Source: Pyrenula massariospora (taxonomy: Eukaryota; Ascomycota; Eurotiomycetes; Pyrenulales; Pyrenulaceae). Taken from it: 64,000 nt of DNA. Of the stretch, positions 1 to 10,265 are shown in pieces (the stretch's first letter is position 1; each line of letters starts with the position of its first letter). The notes beneath the pieces were generated by a model. The model was not told the DNA's origin. It did not search any database and saw only the letters and a program-made list of their open reading frames with translations. The stretch lies in assembly GCA_021030905.1 (NCBI GenBank), contig JAGFMI010000005.1, forward strand, positions 992,001 to 1,056,000, given 5' to 3'. The translations under genes were made by a program, and so were the position numbers.

Positions 1-895
1 CTTGACCGCTTGCGTAAGCTTGCAGAAGGCACCGGCGAAGGATTGTTTGCTTGTGGCCGCCAAAAAGTCCTTCCATGATGCTTCTTCCCGGCGCATGAAT
101 CGACGCCAAGGCTCCCGATCTGCGGCGGATGATCAACATAGGGTCATGTCCCTCGTGTCTCTCCCGCTGGCTATCCGTCGACTATCATAGCCGACCCTAA
201 GTTAATGCTCCCGTTCTCTTCTTGACGTCTTCTTGCAGGCTGACCAGGCCCACACCCAGTCTTTGCGTAGGCGGTATCAAATGACCAACTTGAGCGAGGC
301 CTCGGGCATCACGTGCTGGCCTCGTGAGTTGTTCCAACTTCAAAAGGTCTGCAACAAAAGACCAACAACGTTCACCGAGATTCCAAACAACCACCAATAA
401 GTCGCCAAAATTCATCGTCGGCTCTATGCCGTGGATAATCGAGAGGTTACAGATCGCAAGTCATTTTTCTACAAGCACGAAGTTGTCTCCCAAACCACTG
501 TTTAGCTTGCATCAAATGCATCTACTACTCTTCTACCACAACAAGTCGTGGCCCCATCATGACGGTATGTTTTGCGCGGTGCCCGTCTGTCTCGAGATGA
601 ATCGCACAAAAATCGATCGGCGTTCAATCGTAGTAGATTATTTAACCTTGCCAGTGTGTTCCAAGAAATAACACAGCCGTCAGTCTTTTGGTGAGTATTC
701 TGCGTGTCTGACGAGTCGGTGTTGGCTGTGGGATCAGAACGTCTTATGGTTTGTTGGTGTTGTCCTCCTGACTTGCAATGCCACACCAAACCACCATCAC
801 AATAAATGAAACGATGATTGCTCATATTTCCATCTCTACCACAATTCCTATTCTTCCCGGCTCAAGTATGCTTCTTGCAATCCTGTACCCTAAAC
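1..895. other. intergenic, left edge
   Basis: No gene can be supported here. The open frames are short, overlap on both strands and resemble no family I recognise. The last few hundred bases presumably include the promoter of the small membrane-protein gene that starts at 896; a pyrimidine-rich stretch lies at about 823-890. Confidence 0.5.
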
Positions 896-1285
896 ATGGT
901 TTCCTCAACCGTTTCATGGGTAGGCGGTATCCTCTTAATCGTCTTTGTTCTCGTCGTCCTTCTGTATCTCATCTGGCCAAGTAGCATGCGCTCTGCCCTC
1001 ATCACAAGTTGCATCTGCTGCCGCAGGCGGCCCAGGAATCGTTCTATTCCCGATGACGACAGCCAGAAGATAACGATGGTGGATCACGAAAAGGACCTGG
1101 AGAAGCAGGACCTGGAGAAGCAGGACCTGGAGAAGCACGATCTGGAAAAAGGGGATCTTGAAAGGCAGAACACCGATTCCTCGGATTGGAGCGAAGGGAC
1201 GCTTCAAGACATCGATATCACAACGCCTCCGCCAGCGGCTATTGCTGAGCCGAAAGCAGGCCCGGCGTCGCGCCCTTGGATTTAA
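896..1285 (+). CDS. small single-pass membrane protein with DLEKQ repeats
   Basis: A 129-aa protein of unknown family, read from the ATG at 896 because the membrane segment follows it directly; an upstream in-frame ATG at 818 would add 26 mostly hydrophobic residues. Residues about 9-27 form one strongly hydrophobic segment. A Cys-Cys followed by arginines (CICCRRRPR) comes next, a likely stop-transfer and possible palmitoylation site. The rest is charged and presumably cytosolic: five copies of a pentapeptide close to DLEKQ (residues 67-91), then a Pro/Ala-rich tail. No enzymatic motif is visible. It converges on CDC37. Single-exon, with no sign of damage. Real expression is plausible but unproven. 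Confidence 0.6.
   Translation: MVSSTVSWVGGILLIVFVLVVLLYLIWPSSMRSALITSCICCRRRPRNRSIPDDDSQKITMVDHEKDLEKQDLEKQDLEKHDLEKGDLERQNTDSSDWSEGTLQDIDITTPPPAAIAEPKAGPASRPWI
1094..1168 (+). repeat. 15-bp in-frame tandem repeat, 5 copies
   Basis: Five tandem 15-bp units inside the small membrane-protein gene. The first two are identical (GACCTGGAGAAGCAG), the third differs only in its last base, and the last two have diverged. Each unit encodes DLEKQ or a close variant (DLEKH, DLEKG, DLERQ). The length in multiples of three keeps the frame open, so copy number could vary without breaking the protein. Confidence 0.9.
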
Positions 1286-1851
1286 ACGACCGGCAACAGC
1301 TTAACAAAGACCCCTACATGAGCGTTTGATACGACATCTTAATCATCGACTATCTTCTCCAGTCTGCGAAATTTCATCATATCCGGCGGTCAACTGTCAA
1401 GCTTCTTCTCCTACGGACCCGGTTTCCTCTTTTCTTGAAGTTCAAAGCTAATGCATGATGCCAATTCTCTAACCAAGGAGGATGTCAAATTTCTGTTCAG
1501 GAACTCTCCGTAAGGGAACTACAGTTGTACTATATGAGGATAGCTCTTACAGAGCAAATATCCGTGGAGGCGATGCTCAATGCTGGAATATCTCTCATGG
1601 TCTAATGGCTGAATGCTGGATCAAAAGCGTCCTTGATTTATCAATGAAAATAGAAATATGCAGAGAATTTTCACGCTAATGGTTTCTTATGATCATTGCC
1701 TCTCAAAGGGCATTGAGATTTCGTACTCTGGTACACATTGCTTGGGGAAGCCTACAATTCTGATCTCCTCTCATCAGAATCCCTCTCAACATTGCAAGCG
1801 CTTTCTCATCAAGTCTCTACTTCATAGGAATCCACTAGCTGATTGAAAAGC
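1286..1851. other. convergent intergenic region
   Basis: Lies between the 3' ends of the small membrane-protein gene and CDC37. It probably holds both 3' UTRs and terminators. I see only short unsupported open frames. Confidence 0.5.
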
Positions 1852-3384
1852 TCAACTCTTTTCCACCACGGCCTGCAATCCAGGTCCTTCTCCACCCGCC
1901 TCGTCTGGTGCATCAGCCATCTCCTCGACATTCCCTCTTTGCGCCCGGTTCTCTTCCTCTAGCCTCTCCAGCTGCTTCTGCCCTTCTTCCGTCGTCGCAT
2001 CGATGACTCCTTGTTCTAAGCTCAACATCCCTCCCTGACCTAATTGCTCAACAACCTCTTCTGCCTCTTCTACACTCATCTTACCCAGCACCTTATTCAC
2101 CTCATCGAGGTTGGCACTCTCAAGCGCCCGCTGGAGACCCGGGGGGAACCGTTCGAAGATTTCCCGCGCGGCTTTTTCCGTGGGGTCATCGCTCCCTGGC
2201 TCGGGGACGACGATATTAATCTTAGTGTCAGGGTCGACGGCGTGAAGTTGAATCTGTTCTACGCCGGCAGGGTCTTTTCCATTCTCCTTCGCTAGCTCGG
2301 CGGCTCGAACTTTGATTTTACCGTATGTGTCGTTCACGTCGTCGGAGAAGACCTTCTGCGCTTGGTGGCCCTTGGTTGTGATTCGCTTGAAGAATACGCC
2401 CACACCATCCCTGCCAAGATTGCGACAATACTGAATTAAAAGACTGTGATGCACGCATGTTCGTGCGTAAACTTCCTTGCCGTCTATCTGGGCGTTGAAA
2501 GCCTCGATGAGGAGGCCGTCTTGTTCTTTTTCGGAAACCAGATTCGGATTCTCGGAAATAAATTGTAGAAGCCCGCGATAGTCGGTCATGCTGATTTTTG
2601 AGAACTGCTTGGCGAGTGGGCTGATCTTGGGGTCTTCTTCATCCTCTCTAAGTGAACCATCTTCGATATCTGCTTCTGCGCCAGACGAGACGCCAGTGTC
2701 GGCTCGCTGTAGAGGCTCGCGCTTTAGAGCTGCTGGATTCAAGACCTCGACAGATTTCGCCTGCGATGACGATTTAGAGTCTGTCTTTGGCTGTACTTTG
2801 TTGACATGCGAGCTGTCAAAACCGGTATGAATACTTTCGCTAGTGATCTTTGCGCCTTCCTCTTTCTCAAGCTCCGCAAGTTTGACAAGTAATTGCTGTT
2901 GTAGATCTTGAACTTTCGTAAGATGCCCTTTCACGCCTGTCACGTATGCTTCGTATCTATTGGCAGACTTTTGCTCGTCGACATCCTTCTTGACCTGGTC
3001 AACCAGCGCCCCCATCATCTGGGAATACTTCGGCTGCTCCTTCTCCTTGGTGTATACCCCAGCAGGAGGTTTCGGTGGCTCATCTTTTGCAGGATCACCT
3101 GCACTTTCAATCAGTGCTTGGAAAACCAATTGGTCCGGATCACGAGCATCATCGGCATGTTTTCGCAAAGCGGTCAGGAGAGCTTCAATTCGCTCGAGGA
3201 GCCCGTCATTGATGATGCGCTCGTACTTGTATGTTGCGATATCATGCTTACGCTGTTGTCGTTGCTCATGGATCTGGTTCTGCTTTGCACGGATGAAAGA
3301 TCGCTTATCGACATTTGGATGAACCTCGATGTCTGAATCGTCAGACAGCTCCAACGCATCCCATTTACTATAGTCCAGTGGCAT
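1852..3384 (-). CDS. cdc37: Hsp90 co-chaperone Cdc37
   Basis: A 510-aa single-exon gene for the co-chaperone that delivers protein kinases to Hsp90 in the cytosol. The N-terminus is diagnostic: it begins MPLDYSKWDALELSDDSD, with the conserved casein-kinase-2 serines at positions 14 and 17, followed by the kinase-binding segment (HPNVDKRSFIRAKQNQIHEQR). The Hsp90-binding middle region includes the KQFSKISMTDYRGLLQFISENPNLV stretch, read here in two parts around residue 260. The C-terminal helical domain ends in an acidic, Gly-rich tail. The length is normal for fungal Cdc37. The start at 3384 is fixed by the invariant first residues. It is divergent from the MDL1-like gene and shares its upstream region of roughly 575 bp. 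Confidence 0.96.
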   Translation of the reverse strand: MPLDYSKWDALELSDDSDIEVHPNVDKRSFIRAKQNQIHEQRQQRKHDIATYKYERIINDGLLERIEALLTALRKHADDARDPDQLVFQALIESAGDPAKDEPPKPPAGVYTKEKEQPKYSQMMGALVDQVKKDVDEQKSANRYEAYVTGVKGHLTKVQDLQQQLLVKLAELEKEEGAKITSESIHTGFDSSHVNKVQPKTDSKSSSQAKSVEVLNPAALKREPLQRADTGVSSGAEADIEDGSLREDEEDPKISPLAKQFSKISMTDYRGLLQFISENPNLVSEKEQDGLLIEAFNAQIDGKEVYARTCVHHSLLIQYCRNLGRDGVGVFFKRITTKGHQAQKVFSDDVNDTYGKIKVRAAELAKENGKDPAGVEQIQLHAVDPDTKINIVVPEPGSDDPTEKAAREIFERFPPGLQRALESANLDEVNKVLGKMSVEEAEEVVEQLGQGGMLSLEQGVIDATTEEGQKQLERLEEENRAQRGNVEEMADAPDEAGGEGPGLQAVVEKS

Positions 3385-3959
3385 GGTGTTGAGAGTGAGC
3401 TGGAAAGCTCGGGGGCAACGTTTGTAGAAGGGTCTGAAGGGGGTTTTATGGGAGTCTCTGGAGTGACACTGGGCAAGGTTTGGCAGAGGGTCTCGGCAAG
3501 AAATGTGGGACAGGGCGAGCTATCGTAGAAGCTCAGTGATTATGCATCGAGCTCGTGAGCGTGGGAAGCTCAAGCTAAAAAGAGCGTTAGAACTATGAAG
3601 TGGAAAGTTCCAGCGATTGATAGCCTTGTCAAGGGCCACAAGGCTGCATTCTGGGCGGCCATCAAGGTCCGGCATGACATCAGTTATGCCGAGCTTAAAC
3701 CGTTACGGCAATCTGCTCTACAGCATTTTCATTTACAATCAGAGAGACGCAATTGCCTTTAGCAGAGCCTCAGCTAGAAAATGAGGTACAATTTGAGGGT
3801 CACTTGGCCCTGCTGTATTGGCTTTTCCCTTCCTGCATGTCTAAGAGTCTGTTCTCTTTCTCGGTGATGACCCACAGCCCGGCGCGTGTTGCGCGCCTCA
3901 AGTTTCTTGATGCCTGGCACTCAAATAGCTTCCCGGCCAGAACAGGCAATTCAGCACCT
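3385..3959. promoter_or_regulatory. divergent CDC37 / MDL1 upstream region
   Basis: Shared 5' region of two divergent genes. Short open frames run through it, including a continuation of the MDL1 frame upstream of its chosen ATG (in-frame ATGs at 3837 and 3867). No clear TATA box or other element stands out. Confidence 0.4.
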
Positions 3960-6379
3960 ATGGCTTTCTCGCATCCAATGTACCTTCAAACCATAAAGCC
4001 GCGACTACCCCTACGTTTTATCTCTACAGCTTCGAAGTTCATTGCTCCAAGGCTGCACCCAGCGGAGATTGCTTCCCTCCAGCGATGTTCTGCCAAAAAC
4101 AATACCAGTTCCCTTACAGATCGGGTCAAATGGCCCCTCCAAAGGCGGACGATTCGTACCAGTCAGAAACAGCTCGAGGCTCAGTCACAGACGGAGAAAA
4201 CCCCAACCAGAGCAGGATCGCTCGGGCTGAAGCAAGCTGAAGACCCAGACGAAGAGGAAGAGGGGTTTGAGCGGTCCGAGAAGGCCAACCAAGCAGCCAA
4301 GATCAACCTCAGTGCAAAGCTATCAAAGACCGGAGGAGATTCAAAAGGAGGATTAGGGGAGATCTGGAGACTGATCAAGATTGCGAGGCCGGAAGCAAAG
4401 GTCTTGGGGGTAGCGTTCGTCCTTCTCCTGACATCTTCGTCCATCACGATGTCGATCCCCTTCTCCATTGGCAAAATCCTGGATATGGCGACATCAGGGG
4501 AGGCTGGGCAGGAGGGCAAAATGCTCTTCGGGCTCAGCCAAACGGCATTCTACGGCGCCTTGGCTGGTATCCTGTCGATAGGTGCTGCAGCAAACTATGG
4601 TAGGATTATAATTCTTCGAATAGTTGGTGAGCGCATTGTCGCGAGGCTGCGATCAAGGCTGTTTAGGCGAACGTACGTTCAGAACGCAGAGTTCTTCGAC
4701 GCTAACCGGGTTGGTGATTTGATATCCCGTCTTAGTTCGGACACTATCATCGTTGGGAAGAGTATTACGCAAAATCTATCCGATGGACTTCGATCCCTTG
4801 TGAGCGGAGGAGCAGGTTTTGGGTTGATGGCGTACACAAGTCTCAAATTGACTGGAGTCCTTGGCCTGTTATTTCCGCCAGTTGCGCTCGGGGCATTTTT
4901 CTACGGTCGAGCGATTAGGAATTTGAGCCGACAGATACAGAAGAATTTGGGAAACCTGACAAAGATTGCAGAAGAGAGGCTGGGCAACGTGCGGACGTCA
5001 CAAGCCTTTGCTGGTGAGATACTCGAGGTACATCGATACAACACGCAAGTACGCAAAATCTTTGATCTCGGCAAACGAGAATCCCTAATCAGCGCAACCT
5101 TTTTCAGCTCTACCGGATTTATGGGTAATATGACGATACTTTCTTTGCTCTACGTCGGTGGTGGAATGGTATCCTCCGGTGCCATCAGCATTGGCGAACT
5201 AACCTCATTCCTTATGTATACAGCCTATGCTGGATCCAGTTTGTTCGGTCTCTCAAGCTTTTACTCAGAGCTGATGAAGGGAGTTGGAGCCGCCAGCCGA
5301 TTATTTGAGCTTCAGGATCGAGAGCCGACTATCTCACCAACTAAAGGGACCAACGTAACATCTGCTCGTGGACCTATCCGCTTTCAAGACGTCTCTTTTA
5401 GCTATCCCACGCGCCCAGCCGTTTCCATTTTCAAAAATCTCACATTCGAAGTGCCACAGGGATCCAATATCGCCGTAGTCGGTCCTTCTGGAGGTGGCAA
5501 GTCCACCATTGCATCCCTTCTCCTCCGCTTCTATGTACCCACCACGGGCCAAATCCTTATCGACGGTAAAGACATATCAAAAATGAACGTAAAGTCTCTC
5601 CGTCGTAAAATCGGAATGGTTTCACAAGAGCCAGTCCTCTTCTCCGGCAGCATAGCAGAGAACATCGCTTACGGCAAACCTGATGCGACCCGCGCTGAGA
5701 TCAATACCGCAGCCCGAAAGGCCAACTGCCAATTCATCCGTGACTTCGTAAGTGCAGCCAACCCCCTGCCTCATACTCATTCACTGACACCTTCCCAACC
5801 CAGCCCGACGGCCTCGACACCTTCGTCGGCGCCCGCGGCACCCAGCTCTCCGGCGGCCAGAAACAACGCATCGCCATCGCCCGCGCCCTCGTCAAGGACC
5901 CAGACATCCTCATCCTCGACGAGGCCACCTCAGCCCTCGACGCCGAGTCCGAGACCCTCGTCAACCAAGCCCTCGTGGCCCTCCTCCGCGGCAACAACAC
6001 CACGATCAGCATCGCGCACCGCCTGTCCACCATCCAGCGCAGCGACACCATCATCGTGCTGAGCAACGAGGGCACGGTGGCGGAGATGGGGAGCTACCGC
6101 GAGCTGAGTGCGCGGCCGGAGGGGGCGTTTACGAAGCTGATGGAGTGGCAGATGAGCGGGGGTGGGGAGAAGAGGATCGGGAGTGAGGATAAGGAGGGGA
6201 CCGCGGTGGATGCGGAGAGGACGGGGTTGCCGAGCGAGAAGGAGGAGATTGAGCATTTGCTGACGAGTGGGGAGGCGGAGGCGGAGGGGGAGGTAGGGGA
6301 GGAGGGTTTGAAGCAGGAAAGGGACGGTGAGACGCAGGGGGAGGTGGTTGCGGAGAAGGCAAGTGAGACGATGAGGTAG
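3960..6379 (+). CDS. mdl1: mitochondrial ABC half-transporter, MDL1/ABCB10 type
   Basis: Exons 3960-5747 and 5804-6379; a 56-nt intron (phase 0) joins RDF to PDG. The 787-aa product is a half transporter of the mitochondrial inner membrane; yeast Mdl1 exports peptides from the matrix. The N-terminus is basic and Ser-rich with an RRTIRTSQ processing-like motif, as for a presequence. A six-helix membrane domain is followed by one nucleotide-binding domain: Walker [10 protein letters not shown] (near residue 508), Q-loop QEP, signature [15 protein letters not shown], Walker [13 protein letters not shown] and H-loop IAHRLST, all intact. In-frame ATGs at 3837 and 3867 could give a longer form; the frame runs further upstream but without an ATG. 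The 3' exon is GC-rich and ends in a very G-rich, Glu/Gly-rich tail. Confidence 0.92.
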
Positions 6380-6985
6380 TGTCTGAATTTAAACAAAAAA
6401 GGGAGGGGCCGTGACTGAAAGCCCTCTACGATATGGCTTTGGAGGCGCAAGGACGGTAAAGTGTTCGCGTCGGAAAATGACTTATGGGTAGTATTGCATC
6501 GCATGAAAGGGTCACGGATGATCAGACATTGTGCTCTGTGCACATTTCTTTCGTCTACCTGGCATTGGTTTGGTGGCCATTTCTCCTCGACCAACATATT
6601 TTTGGATACCAATCAAAATCTTCGCTCAACCCAATTCTTCCACGATCCCGTGTCCCTCCAAAGCTTCGTAGCTCTGTCCTTTCTATCCGACTTCTGCCGT
6701 ACGCTAATTCGTAGCAGCTCAGTGTCTTGCCTCAGAATGATTTCTCCACAGCCTCCAGGTCAACGCTTCCTCTGGCTTGGGGTGTTCTTCTCGGCTTGTG
6801 TAGTAGCCATAGTTCCTTAGCCGTTCGAGGAAAAATTCGCGTTTATATCCAAGGTTGTGCCCGCCAACATACTTCCGTCCGGCAAATTGCTCCTCCTAAT
6901 GCTTGACCTTCGCTAGCCCAAGGCATAGGCTTGAGACTATGGATTTGATAAGTGTAGCTAAGCCATAAATGGCTGTGCTGTCCAT
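6380..6985. other. convergent intergenic region
   Basis: Between the 3' ends of the MDL1-like gene and TLG2. Probably the two 3' UTRs. The open frames here resemble nothing and are partly antisense continuations of the MDL1 3' end. Confidence 0.5.
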
Positions 6986-8077
6986 TCACCCAGGTACTGC
7001 CGCGGCCGGCTCAGGCGGGCTTGAGTTACGCCTTTTTGGCTTCACCAACAACAATATAAACATACCGACGACAAGCAACAGTAGAAGGAGCAGTATCTTT
7101 CGTTTGGTCGTTTTCCGTTGGTAACCCGTTGCAACTGTGAGCTCCTTGTCCGCACCCTTTACGTCGGTTGCCATCCTCTCCACGTTGTAGTCGATTCGAT
7201 CGAGCATCGTCCCCTGGTCAATGACCATAGTCTGTAAGTCTTTGAAGATGTCCGCTAGCTCGATTATACCCTTTGCGATCTCATTGATCTCCTGTTCTCG
7301 TTGGACAATTGCGGTATCATTGTTTCGGAGATGTTTCTGCGCTGTCTGCTGAAGCGTAGACTGTGAAAACGACTTATCGGCATCTGACTCCATGAGCGAA
7401 GGGTCCGAATATGGGTTCTGAGTTTGGACTGGTGTTCCAGAGCGGTCGCCAAAGGGAGAGCTGAAGCCCCCCAGGGCGCGGAGCTTGTTGAGGTAGGTGC
7501 TCTGCTTCTTGCGGAAGCTGGCGCTCACTTCCTGAACACGAGCAGCGAGAGAGACTTGAATGTTCTTGGCCATGGTCTCATCTGATCTGCTGACCCCGCC
7601 CTGTTGCTTTGCGTCACGCACCATGACATCGATGCGCTGGATTGACTTTTGGCACTCATGAAAACCACGGGTGATTTGCTGGGTCAGCTGTTCAATTTCT
7701 TCTTCCTCTTCGCGCTTGACATGCTCATCATCAAATCCGGGTAGGACATGTTTTTGGTGGAGCTTGTCTAGTTTCGCCGAGTTCAGGGTGATTTCGGTAA
7801 GGCGTTCGCCGACTTCGTCTTGAATGTCAACCCATCGAGGCGGGAGGAGGTCCATCTCAATGACCGCATCCCCATCATCCTCGAAAGCTCCGGCGGACAT
7901 GAGCCCTCGGCGTTCTTCATCGTAGTCAGCAAAGCCATTGGAAGACCCAATGAACTTTGGTTTCTTTGCCGGGTGATGCGAATAAGACTGCCGGTAGGAG
8001 ATGTACCTTGGTATGTGTGAGCAGAAGAACTAGATCAGTTTGAAGCAAGCTTACAGATTTGTCCTGTCTCGCCACAT
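6986..8077 (-). CDS. tlg2: t-SNARE, syntaxin-16/Tlg2 family
   Basis: Exons 8077-8055 and 8006-6986, with a 48-nt intron (8007-8054) that splits a Leu codon. The 347-aa product is a Qa-SNARE for fusion at the trans-Golgi/early endosome. The tiny first exon encodes MWRDRTN plus part of Leu; the joined start MWRDRTNLYISYRQSY is the family signature, which fixes start and splice. After the N-terminal three-helix region (about residues 60-180) the SNARE motif spans about 245-305 with the central-layer Gln near 272 (VIDQGTMLDRID). A C-terminal hydrophobic anchor (residues about 312-329) follows, then a few basic residues. It is divergent from calmodulin across 430 bp and convergent with MDL1. Confidence 0.94.
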
Positions 8078-8507
8078 GTTTGACAGCGAATGGAATTCTG
8101 CAGGAATCAGCTGCCCGCTACCGGAGCTCTGCTTTCTCGTTCATTGCTGGTATTGGAGGCAGATTGCATCAAAGCTGCACTCCCAGACGGTCGTAGGCCA
8201 AAGACAGGGTCTAGAAGTCAGTCTGGTGGAGCTGAACGTTGGATCTGAAGTAGCTGGGTCTAGGGTGTCGGCTGTCGAATTCCCCAGCTGTCCGCAGAGC
8301 CTCGAATCACGTGCTCCGTTGCCAAGCAGGATCTGCCCCCGACTTTGGCAAGGACCTGGCAAACAGCCTCTCAGGCAGCGGCTCACTCAAACAGCTCCCG
8401 CAATCCAGTCCAATTTCAATCATCCCCTGGATTTGAGTCATCCTTCCCACTCAACTATATCAGGACCTTCTTCGACTCTCCAAAGCCTTTCTTGAAGCTT
8501 TATCATA
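8078..8507. promoter_or_regulatory. divergent TLG2 / calmodulin promoter
   Basis: A 430-bp region between two divergent start codons. It is pyrimidine-rich on the + strand close to the calmodulin ATG (about 8455-8500), as is common ahead of highly expressed fungal genes. No coding potential is supported. Confidence 0.5.
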
Positions 8508-9328
8508 ATGGTGCGGAGCCCAAAATCCTTGCTGCCCCGCTCCGACTTCCCATCGTGTTTTCTGCGGCACACTACAGGGCCATTACAGCCTGCTGACGAA
8601 TTGCTTGCTGAATAGGCTGATTCACTTACAGAGGAGCAAGTCTCCGAATTTAAGGAAGCGTTCTCTCTATTCGTGAGTTTTCTCCTATCCTTCAACATGA
8701 TAGTAGGATGCCATGGTTAGGCATTATGCTGACAGAGGCTATCTCTCAATCAGGACAAAGATGGCGATGGTTAGTTCTCGACTTTGGTCAAGGCTCTTGG
8801 AGTCGAGTCTCCCACCATCGACGAAGCTTTCTGATGCCTTGCGCAGGTCAGATTACCACCAAAGAGCTAGGCACTGTGATGCGATCCCTTGGACAAAACC
8901 CATCGGAGTCTGAACTACAAGATATGATCAATGAAGTTGACGCAGACAACAATGGCACCATCGATTTTCCAGGTGCGATAACAATCAAGAAGACTGTTCC
9001 CCTTGGGACTGCTGCTGATCGTTTTTAGAGTTCCTTACGATGATGGCACGAAAAATGAAGGACACCGATTCCGAAGAAGAAATTCGGGAGGCATTCAAGG
9101 TTTTTGATCGCGATAACAATGGCTTCATCTCGGCAGCAGAGCTCCGCCATGTCATGACCTCTATTGGCGAGAAGTTGACAGATGATGAAGTGGATGAGAT
9201 GATACGCGAAGCTGACCAAGACGGCGATGGAAGGATCGACTGTGAGCTATTTCTGCCACCTCCGATTGACGCAGGCTGACCATCTGAACCAAGACAACGA
9301 GTTTGTGCAACTCATGATGCAGAAATAA
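8508..9328 (+). CDS. cmdA: calmodulin
   Basis: Six exons: 8508-8510 (the ATG alone), 8616-8672, 8754-8769, 8847-8972, 9029-9241 and 9294-9328. They sum to 450 nt, giving exactly the canonical 149 aa. This is the cytosolic Ca2+ sensor that activates calcineurin and CaM kinases. All four EF-hand loops are intact: [36 protein letters not shown] and [12 protein letters not shown]. The first two introns are 105 and 81 nt and the others 52-77 nt. The start rests on the conserved ADSLTEEQ that follows the first intron. Divergent from TLG2, convergent with HFI1. Splice sites are all GT...AG and every junction keeps the known protein, so confidence is very high. Confidence 0.98.
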
Positions 9329-10265
9329 AGCACTGAAAATGGGAATGGCTGAACTTTTGGCGTGCGGACACACGTGGCTTGGGGATCTTTTGGTTAGACG
9401 CGTAGCAGTCTTCTCTGTTCTTAGAAGGACTCGATACAAAGACGATCCTCCGCTCGGATTCTAAAGCTGGGCTTTTGAAATTCTCTCGTACAGAAACCCA
9501 GACCTTGATTGGCGAGATGCGCGGGTGTTTGACCTAGCTGGGATTGGTAGAGGCCCCTTTTTATCTTCTAATTGCTATCTCAATATATCTCCATGCGTTC
9601 AAACCCCAGTACGACTTCTCTGCCCCAAGTCTGTAGCAAGTTTCACCTGTGGATGACTCTGACTATTCCACAACTGTGAAGTGCATGATGAAAAACGTAC
9701 ATAACTCTACACTACTGATACACCAGAACTCAGACCGGCGCAAAATTCCCTCGCATAGCATTCGCTTTCCCTCTACCTTTTGCGCATGCCACATCGAGTT
9801 GGCTCCGCGATCAAGCCCCCGGGGTATCATCCCATCAGAAAAAAGCGCCAGAAAACTCCTATGCCTGTCAGATTTCTCCCATTTCAATATGCGCAACCAG
9901 TGCCATGCGATGCTTTCCTTTTCTCGTTTGACTCGCTTTTTCTCCAGACCATCCGTCCATCATGTCGACGCCCTGAAAATGCTTTTGTATCTCGTCGAAG
10001 TTTCCTCACGACTCTGTTCATCGCGTTCCTCGTCGCTTACCTCATTGCTTCCCTAATTGATTCGCTCGTCCTTAAGCGGTGAGCCTTCTGCATATTGGTT
10101 CGTATCCTCGTCAGCGCGAGAAAGCGCCTCCTCACTCCCCTGAGAAGACCCAAGGTTGGCCGAGGAAGCCTTTTCCTGGACTTTCTCGCCTTCGACCTCG
10201 CCTTCAGGCAGGCCGGCCAGGGCAGACCAATCGATTTCCGTTTCGGCCTCGGACTCAGCGACTTC
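9329..10265. other. convergent intergenic region
   Basis: Between calmodulin and HFI1, both transcribed toward it. Some open frames of 75-135 codons occur on both strands, but they overlap, lack family resemblance and have no plausible splicing. Most likely long 3' UTRs. Confidence 0.45.

Noticed and set aside
324-825. Overlapping frames on both strands near the left edge
   Set aside because: No conserved motif, no family resemblance and mutual overlap; most likely chance.
3753-3959. Longer MDL1 N-terminus starting at 3753
   Set aside because: The codon at 3753 is TTG, not ATG. Real alternatives are the ATGs at 3837 and 3867, but a good presequence begins at 3960.
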